Source: Flavobacterium psychrophilum
GTDB lineage: Bacteria > Bacteroidota > Bacteroidia > Flavobacteriales > Flavobacteriaceae
Assembly (NCBI GenBank): GCA_943325515.2
Contig: CALPPS020000097.1
Coordinates: 1 to 7,131 of the forward strand
DNA: 7,131 nt
Reading direction: 5' to 3'
Shown: positions 5,233-7,131 of the stretch, in pieces
Layout: every line of letters begins with the position of its first letter
How positions within the stretch are numbered: position 1 is the first letter of the stretch
The notes under the pieces: generated by a model
The model's input: only the letters and a program-made list of their open reading frames with translations
What the model was told of the DNA's origin: nothing
Database searches by the model: none
Translations under genes and position numbers: made by a program

Positions 5233-6459
5233 TTAAACCAATTGTTTCAAAGCAATTTCAAATGCCGATGCACTGATATTTTTTTTATCAGCATGCAAAT
5301 TATGTACATCTACTAATGCTTTCTTGATGGTTTCTGAAATATCATAAAAAATAGCCTCATCCGTCATCTGCACTTTTTTCTCCATGAAATAAGCAAATAC
5401 TCTTGCCATACCACAATTGGAAATAAAATCAGGAATCAAACTCACTTTACTATCTGTTTCTTCCATAATACTCCCAAAGAATATTTCCTTGTCAGCAAAC
5501 GGCACATTAGCACCACAAGAAATCACTTCTAATCCATTGGCAATTAAGTTGTCAATTTGGTTTTTAGTTACTAATCTAGATGCCGCACATGGAGCAAAAA
5601 TATCAGCACCCAATGTCCAAATTTTACCGTTGATTTCAGCAAACGGAATCATATTTGGAGCCACCAGTTTGTTGCCCTCTTTATTTAAGAATAATTTCTT
5701 GATTTCCTCAAAAGTAAATCCTTCCTCATTGATAATGCCACCATCACGATCAATAATCCCAATAATTTTTGCACCCATTTCTGCTAAATAAAAGGCAGCA
5801 GCCGAACCCACATTTCCAAAACCTTGTACGATGGCTTTCTTGCCTTGCACATCGCCACCATAAATTTTATAATAATGGCGCACTGCTTCTGCTACACCAT
5901 AACCTGTAATCATATCGGCAATGGTATATTTGTGAAACACATCTGGAGAGAATTTTGGATTTTCAATTACTTTGATAACGCCTTGGCGCAATTGCCCTAT
6001 TCTATTAATTTTGTCCGCTTCTGTGGGTTTAAAATGTCCATTGAAAACACCTTCTTGTGGATGCCAAACACCGCACTCTTCGGTAAAAGGAATTACTTCG
6101 TGAATTTCATCTACATTCAAATCGCCTCCTGTGCCATAATAACTTTTTAATAAAGGCGAAACCGCTTTGTACCAACGTTGCAAAACACCTTTTTTTCTAG
6201 GGTCATTTGGGTCAAAGTTGATACCCGATTTTGCTCCACCAATAGCAGGACCAGAAACCGAAAACTTCACTTCCATAGTTTTAGCTAACGAAAGCACTTC
6301 GTTCATATCCAATCCTTTTCTCATTCTCGTTCCACCACCGGCAGCACCACCACGTAGGCTATTGATTACGGTCCAACCTTCGGCTTCTGTTTCTACATCT
6401 TTCCAGTTGAAGACTATTTCGGGCTGTTTGTTTTCAAATTTTTTAAGTAATTCTTTCAT
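5233..6459 (-). CDS. Glu/Leu/Phe/Val-type amino acid dehydrogenase
   Basis: This is a cytosolic NAD(P)-dependent oxidative deaminase linking an amino acid to its 2-oxo acid and ammonium. The 408-residue product has the ELFV dimerisation/substrate domain at about 20-150: SLRGGAAGGGTRMRKG at 34-49, Lys65 in MEVKF, Lys77 in GGAKSGI, and Asp113 in GTGGDLNVDE. These match the substrate-binding lysine, catalytic lysine and catalytic aspartate of the family, and the 12-residue Lys-Lys spacing is that of leucine dehydrogenase (Lys68/Lys80). A Rossmann domain at about 180-350 follows, with VQGFGNVGSAA (GxGxxG at 213-218) and Asp237 after the second strand (IIGIIDRDGG). GGTRM resembles leucine dehydrogenase, but the length and surroundings differ from both classic leucine and glutamate enzymes, so the substrate is left open. 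The start at 6459 follows a good Bacteroidota -7 motif. tonB may be read through from this gene. Confidence 0.92.
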   Translation of the reverse strand: MKELLKKFENKQPEIVFNWKDVETEAEGWTVINSLRGGAAGGGTRMRKGLDMNEVLSLAKTMEVKFSVSGPAIGGAKSGINFDPNDPRKKGVLQRWYKAVSPLLKSYYGTGGDLNVDEIHEVIPFTEECGVWHPQEGVFNGHFKPTEADKINRIGQLRQGVIKVIENPKFSPDVFHKYTIADMITGYGVAEAVRHYYKIYGGDVQGKKAIVQGFGNVGSAAAFYLAEMGAKIIGIIDRDGGIINEEGFTFEEIKKLFLNKEGNKLVAPNMIPFAEINGKIWTLGADIFAPCAASRLVTKNQIDNLIANGLEVISCGANVPFADKEIFFGSIMEETDSKVSLIPDFISNCGMARVFAYFMEKKVQMTDEAIFYDISETIKKALVDVHNLHADKKNISASAFEIALKQLV

Positions 6460-6481
6460 TCTTGTTTATTCGTTTGTAGTG

Positions 6482-6489
6482 CAAATATA
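6482..6489 (-). promoter_or_regulatory. Bacteroidota -7 promoter motif for the dehydrogenase
   Basis: On the minus strand TATATTTG (6489-6482) matches TAnnTTTG exactly and is identical to the tRNA-Val -7 element. It lies 22 bp upstream of the dehydrogenase ATG (6459), so the leader would be very short. At the expected -33 position (6512-6509) the bases are TCTT rather than TTTG, so the upstream element is poor. Confidence 0.55.
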
Positions 6490-6558
6490 ATGTTTATATA
6501 ATATTTTTAAGAGCCACCATTTTTTTATCCTGACATTCTTTTAAATAAAAGTAAGAAA

Positions 6559-7131
6559 TTAAAATTTGGAATATACAACTCCAGAAGAGTGGTTATTTCT
6601 CGCACCAGTAACACTCTGCAACACATTAATCGCACCACGTAGTTTCAATACTCCAAGTAGTGCAAAGATTAGCGCCTCTTTATATTCCAGCGTTTTTCCA
6701 TCTGGAATAATCAAGTGCAAATTTGGAAGATAGTGTTGCATACGAGCTATCAAAAAATCATTATAAGCACCACCACCAGTAATAAGCATTTTACCTTGTG
6801 GGTTTGGCAAAGCCAAAGCTATTTGCATCGCAACATGCTCAGTGAAAGTTTTCATTTTATCTTCAATAGTAGCTATGGCGTAATTTTCCATCAAAGGCAA
6901 AACCACAGTCTTCACAAATTCAACCCCCAATGACTTAGGAAACGGCTTTTGATAATAATCCAAAGCATTCAAAGCATTTAACAAATCAGAATTGATTTTC
7001 CCCGATTTTGAAATTTTCCCTCTATCATCATAATCCAACCCTAATTGGTTAGCATAATAATTCAAAACCGTATTCACGGGCGAAATATCAAAAGCAATTC
7101 GTTTGCCATTTTCTTCAAACGAAACATTAGA
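6559..7131 (-). CDS. anmK: Anhydro-N-acetylmuramic acid kinase, C-terminal half
   Basis: The frame is open from the right edge of the window to TAA at 6561-6559, giving 190 residues of the C-terminal part of a protein whose family is about 350-370 long; the start lies outside. The visible part begins SNVSFEENGKRIAFDISPVN, typical of the middle of AnmK. It continues with YYANQLGLDYDDRGK, then ITGGGAYNDFLIARM and EYKEALIFALLG, the usual GGGa.N..L and KEAlaFA.lG motifs of the ASKHA-fold sugar kinase. AnmK hydrolyses and phosphorylates 1,6-anhydro-MurNAc from cell-wall turnover to MurNAc-6-phosphate in the cytosol. The catalytic aspartate region lies in the missing half and cannot be checked. The stop is 99 bp upstream of the dehydrogenase ATG. 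An internal GTG at 7077 is not a real start, because the conserved sequence continues upstream of it. Confidence 0.93.
   Translation of the reverse strand, partial: SNVSFEENGKRIAFDISPVNTVLNYYANQLGLDYDDRGKISKSGKINSDLLNALNALDYYQKPFPKSLGVEFVKTVVLPLMENYAIATIEDKMKTFTEHVAMQIALALPNPQGKMLITGGGAYNDFLIARMQHYLPNLHLIIPDGKTLEYKEALIFALLGVLKLRGAINVLQSVTGARNNHSSGVVYSKF

Noticed and set aside
5417..6490. Three plus-strand open frames of 107-124 codons opposite the dehydrogenase
   Set aside because: All are shadows of a dehydrogenase with an intact Rossmann fold and catalytic residues; none shows family features or a plausible start region.

Overview
The window is AT-rich chromosomal DNA that I place in the Bacteroidota, most likely a Flavobacterium-like member of the Flavobacteriaceae. 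Three things support this. The left edge carries a gliding/type IX secretion type-B C-terminal sorting domain. Promoters match the Bacteroidota consensus (TTTG, about 19 nt, TAnnTTTG), and starts mostly lack Shine-Dalgarno sequences. The proteins (glycine-rich TonB, FolC, ELFV dehydrogenase, AnmK) all have a flavobacterial look.

Left part (1-830): the last 54 codons of a secreted T9SS substrate are followed by about 580 bp without an intact gene. This stretch contains short, frame-broken coding remnants; one resembles the extreme C-terminus of an Eco57I/TaqI-type DNA methyltransferase. Two hairpins follow, then a complete tRNA-Val(UAC) on the minus strand with encoded CCA and a near-perfect Bacteroidota promoter. 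It looks like an eroded accessory segment next to a tRNA.

Middle part (886-5154): folC (minus) diverges from a short exbB-exbD operon (plus), which ends in a strong intrinsic terminator. Converging on it from the right is a minus-strand pair, tonB followed 4 nt later by a secreted LytM/M23 peptidase. ExbB, ExbD and TonB together would form one proton-motive-force-driven energy transducer for outer-membrane receptors. Here, however, the motor genes and tonB lie on opposite strands and are separated by the peptidase gene. The terminator between them resembles an IS3-family insertion sequence end, suggesting an old rearrangement scar.

Right part (5233-7131): a complete Glu/Leu/Phe/Val-type amino acid dehydrogenase with its own promoter, then the C-terminal half of anmK (anhydro-N-acetylmuramic acid kinase, peptidoglycan recycling), cut by the window edge; both are on the minus strand. 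Most genes are ordinary housekeeping functions. I see no CRISPR array, complete mobile element or clear new multi-gene system. The points most worth a second look are the ExbBD/TonB rearrangement with its IS-like terminator, the TonB-peptidase pairing, and the methylase graveyard beside tRNA-Val.
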